A program made the position numbers and the translations under genes. Shown here piece after piece: positions 6,268 through 7,877 of a stretch of DNA of 7,877 nucleotides; positions within the stretch are counted from its first letter, which is position 1, and each line of letters begins with the position of its first letter. The notes under the pieces were generated by a model. That model was not told the DNA's origin and did no database searches. It saw nothing but the letters and a program-made list of their open reading frames with translations. The DNA comes from JBCBJZ01 sp038522635 (GTDB lineage Bacteria > Pseudomonadota > Alphaproteobacteria > Rhizobiales > Hyphomicrobiaceae), in contig JBCBJZ010000160.1 in the NCBI GenBank assembly GCA_038522635.1, forward strand, positions 1 through 7,877, written 5' to 3'.

Positions 6268-6299
6268 CTCAGGCGATCCCACCTGAGGCGAGAGATCAA
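6268..6299 (+). repeat. Inverted copy of the first hairpin arm, before btuF
   Basis: GATCCCACCTGA at 6275-6286 is the exact reverse complement of TCAGGTGGGATC at 6084-6095. The longer stretch 6280-6299 also matches 6095-6114 as a direct repeat at 17 of 20 bases. Locally, CTCAGG (6268-6273) can pair with CCTGAG (6282-6287). It ends four bases before the btuF ribosome site. Confidence 0.7.
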
Positions 6300-6303
6300 C
6301 TTT

Positions 6304-6308
6304 GAGGT
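6304..6308 (+). promoter_or_regulatory. btuF: Ribosome binding site that fixes the btuF start
   Basis: GAGGT lies ten bases before the ATG at 6319, directly after the repeat. The longer in-frame start (TTG at 6205) lies in repeat sequence and would bury the signal peptide. Confidence 0.55.
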
Positions 6309-6318
6309 GTGTGCTCAG

Positions 6319-7269
6319 ATGAGGCTCAGCATTCGCCGCGCTCGCGCGCGTTGCGTCGCCATGCTCGGGCTCGCCGTGCCACTGACAACGTTGTGTGCGG
6401 TGGCCCAGGCCGCATCGCCTGCGCCACCGCCCACGCGCATCGTCTCAATCAACCTGTGCGCTGACCAGATCCTGCTGGAGTTGGTAGACGCTGAACGCAT
6501 CGCCGCGGTCAGCCATCTTGCCGCCGATCCGACCGTATCGGCGGTGGCTAACCAAGCGCGCGGGCTTACCCTCACACGGGGCGACGGCGAAGACGTGTTG
6601 CGCTACGGGCCTGACCTGGTGCTCGCCAGCGCTTTCACGCCGCGCGCACGCGTTGATCATCTGCGTCGGCTGGGCATGAAGGTGATCCTTGTGCCCCATG
6701 CGCGTGACATCGAAGGCATCAGATCTGCGATCCGTGTTGTCGCCGACGCTGTGCAGGCGCGCGCACGCGGTGACCATCTCATCGCCCGCTTCGATGCGAC
6801 GTTGGCACGCGCGCGCAAGATCGCGACGCGAAGCGGACGAGCGGCAGCCGGGTCCAAGCCGCGCGCGATCCTCTACAGCGTCAACGCGCTCGCCGCGGGC
6901 TCTTACGGGCTTACGCATACAGCCATGACGATCGCCGGGCTTACCAACGCAGCGCCATCGCTGGGGCGTGGGCCGGGCGGGCGGTTGCCACTTGAACGCC
7001 TGCTGCAGGCGAACCCCGATGTCATTTTGCTCAGCCATGCGGTCGATGCCTACGGCGCCATCGCGGTGGCCGCCAACCTGCGTCATCCCGCATTCCGCTG
7101 GCTGATGCGCACGCGCCCGACCTTTGTGCTGCGCCAGGCCGTGACGCTATGCGGCACACCCAAACTGGCCGATGCCATCGCGGCGCTCGCGGACAAAGTC
7201 GCCCGTCGGCGCGCCGGCCAATCTGAGCAACCAGCCCCACCTTTACAACCGCTCCAATGGGCCCGCTGA
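6319..7269 (+). CDS. btuF: Periplasmic cobalamin-binding protein of an ABC importer (BtuF-like)
   Basis: The 316-residue product is a class III (TroA/BtuF-fold) solute-binding protein that should hand cobalamin from the receptor to the inner-membrane permease. Residues 1-31 form a signal peptide (LGLAVPLTTLCAVAQA). The cysteine at 26 lacks a good lipobox, so a soluble periplasmic form is likely. The first lobe starts with RIVSINLCADQILLEL (40-55), as in BtuF-like and FecB-like members. It continues with LRYGPDLVLASAFTP (94-108). A long helix region (about 133-170) links to the second lobe, which holds YSVNALAAGSYGLTHTAMTI (186-205), PLERLLQANPDVILL (224-238) and the C-terminal VTLCGTPKLADAI. 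Cys47 and Cys278 could form a disulfide in the folded protein. It is followed by the permease with a one-base overlap (TGATG). Binding-protein class is secure; the cobalamin assignment rests mainly on the operon. Confidence 0.88.
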   Translation: MRLSIRRARARCVAMLGLAVPLTTLCAVAQAASPAPPPTRIVSINLCADQILLELVDAERIAAVSHLAADPTVSAVANQARGLTLTRGDGEDVLRYGPDLVLASAFTPRARVDHLRRLGMKVILVPHARDIEGIRSAIRVVADAVQARARGDHLIARFDATLARARKIATRSGRAAAGSKPRAILYSVNALAAGSYGLTHTAMTIAGLTNAAPSLGRGPGGRLPLERLLQANPDVILLSHAVDAYGAIAVAANLRHPAFRWLMRTRPTFVLRQAVTLCGTPKLADAIAALADKVARRRAGQSEQPAPPLQPLQWAR

Positions 7270-7877
7270 TGCGGCATCATCGATCTGCCGCCAAGCCGAC
7301 GCTCACGCCGGGCGTCAGCCGCAAAACATGGGTCATCCTCGCCGCAACGCTCCTCACCGGCATCACTCTTTCCCTGATGGTCGGTGCCTCTGGTTTCGGC
7401 CTTCCCGGCGATGCGACAGCAAGAGTGCTCATCTTCTACGAGATCCGCCTGCCGCGCACCGCGCTTGCCGTCCTGATCGGTGCGGCCCTCGCCACCAGCG
7501 GTGCAGCACTACAAGGCTATCTGCGCAACCCGCTCGCCGAACCGGGCCTCATCGGCATCACCGGCGGGGCAGCGCTTGGCGCGGTGCTCGCGATCCAGCT
7601 CGGGCTTGCGAGCACGTTCGCCTTGGCCTTGCCGTTTGGCGGGCTCACCGGCGCAGCAGTCGCCGTGGTGGTGGTGATGACGCTTGCCGGCACGCGGGCG
7701 GGTGCGCTGACGCTGATCCTTGCCGGCATCGCTGTCTCGACTGTTGCGGCAGCACTGACCGCACTGGTGCTCAACCTGTCGGCCAACCCGTTCGCCGCGG
7801 TTGAAATGGTCTTCTGGATGATGGGATCACTCGCCAACCGCTCCACCACGCACGTCTGGCTCGCCGGCCCGCCGATC
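7269..7877 (+). CDS. btuC: FecCD-family ABC permease (BtuC-like), 3' end outside window
   Basis: The ATG at 7269 shares its A with the stop of the binding-protein gene (TGATG), so the two are translationally coupled. The frame stays open for 203 codons to the window edge. A short basic N-terminus is followed by a first membrane helix (about 21-44). The family signature is then complete: EIRLPRTALAVLIGAALATS (58-77), GAALQGYLRNPLAEPGLIGI (78-97) and TGGAALGAV. Further helices lie at about 117-139 and 146-170, and VFWMMGSLANRS (181-192) is the usual FecCD turn. Full members have about 330 residues and ten helices, so 60 percent is visible. As a homodimer it would form the inner-membrane pore that receives cobalamin from the BtuF-like protein and is driven by an ATPase, expected next. 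Confidence 0.93.
   Translation, partial: MRHHRSAAKPTLTPGVSRKTWVILAATLLTGITLSLMVGASGFGLPGDATARVLIFYEIRLPRTALAVLIGAALATSGAALQGYLRNPLAEPGLIGITGGAALGAVLAIQLGLASTFALALPFGGLTGAAVAVVVVMTLAGTRAGALTLILAGIAVSTVAAALTALVLNLSANPFAAVEMVFWMMGSLANRSTTHVWLAGPPI

Noticed and set aside
6074..6299. CRISPR array or tRNA cluster in the structured gap
   Set aside because: Repeats are inverted and few, spacing is irregular, and no cloverleaf or anticodon arm is visible.
6205..6318. TTG start adding 38 residues to the BtuF-like protein
   Set aside because: The added part is arginine-rich, lies within the repeat-filled gap, and pushes the signal peptide inside the protein.
7172..7804. Long + strand frame overlapping the permease
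   Set aside because: Arg/His/Pro-rich out-of-frame translation; the frame from 7269 gives a perfect FecCD signature.

Overview
The window is GC-rich, uses strongly GC-biased third codon positions, and has compact gene spacing. The gene families and the palindromic intergenic repeats (one carrying a GCTCTAG tail) suggest an alphaproteobacterium, most likely in the Hyphomicrobiales (Rhizobiales). That placement is inference; no marker gene is present. Every supported gene lies on the + strand, and the long minus-strand frames are GC-driven shadows.

Left part (1-979): the C-terminal half of a major facilitator transporter, then a 64-residue single-span membrane protein of unknown role. Middle (1088-3169): a six-helix voltage-gated ion channel of the bacterial NaChBac/NavAb type with the unusual pore motif TLEGW, followed 30 bp later by a membrane-anchored or exported PhoD-like phosphatase. 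These two may share a transcript.

Right part (about 3310-7877, cut by the window edge): a vitamin B12 uptake unit. A well-formed class I cobalamin riboswitch precedes a TonB-dependent outer-membrane receptor (BtuB-like), a periplasmic binding protein (BtuF-like) and the start of a FecCD-type inner-membrane permease (BtuC-like). Together they would carry corrinoid across the outer membrane, periplasm and inner membrane. The ATPase partner is expected beyond the right edge. High cobalamin bound to the leader should turn the operon down.

Two gene-free stretches matter. The 314-base leader between aptamer and receptor holds a possible 12-codon leader ORF whose ribosome site sits in a small palindrome. 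The 247-base receptor/binding-protein gap holds several hairpins and is bounded by inverted copies of one sequence.

The points most worth a second look are the channel's calcium-channel-like filter, the structured 247-base gap, and the receptor's proline-rich linker and atypical C-terminus. I see no CRISPR array, tRNA, rRNA, transposase or phage gene, and no clearly new multi-gene system.
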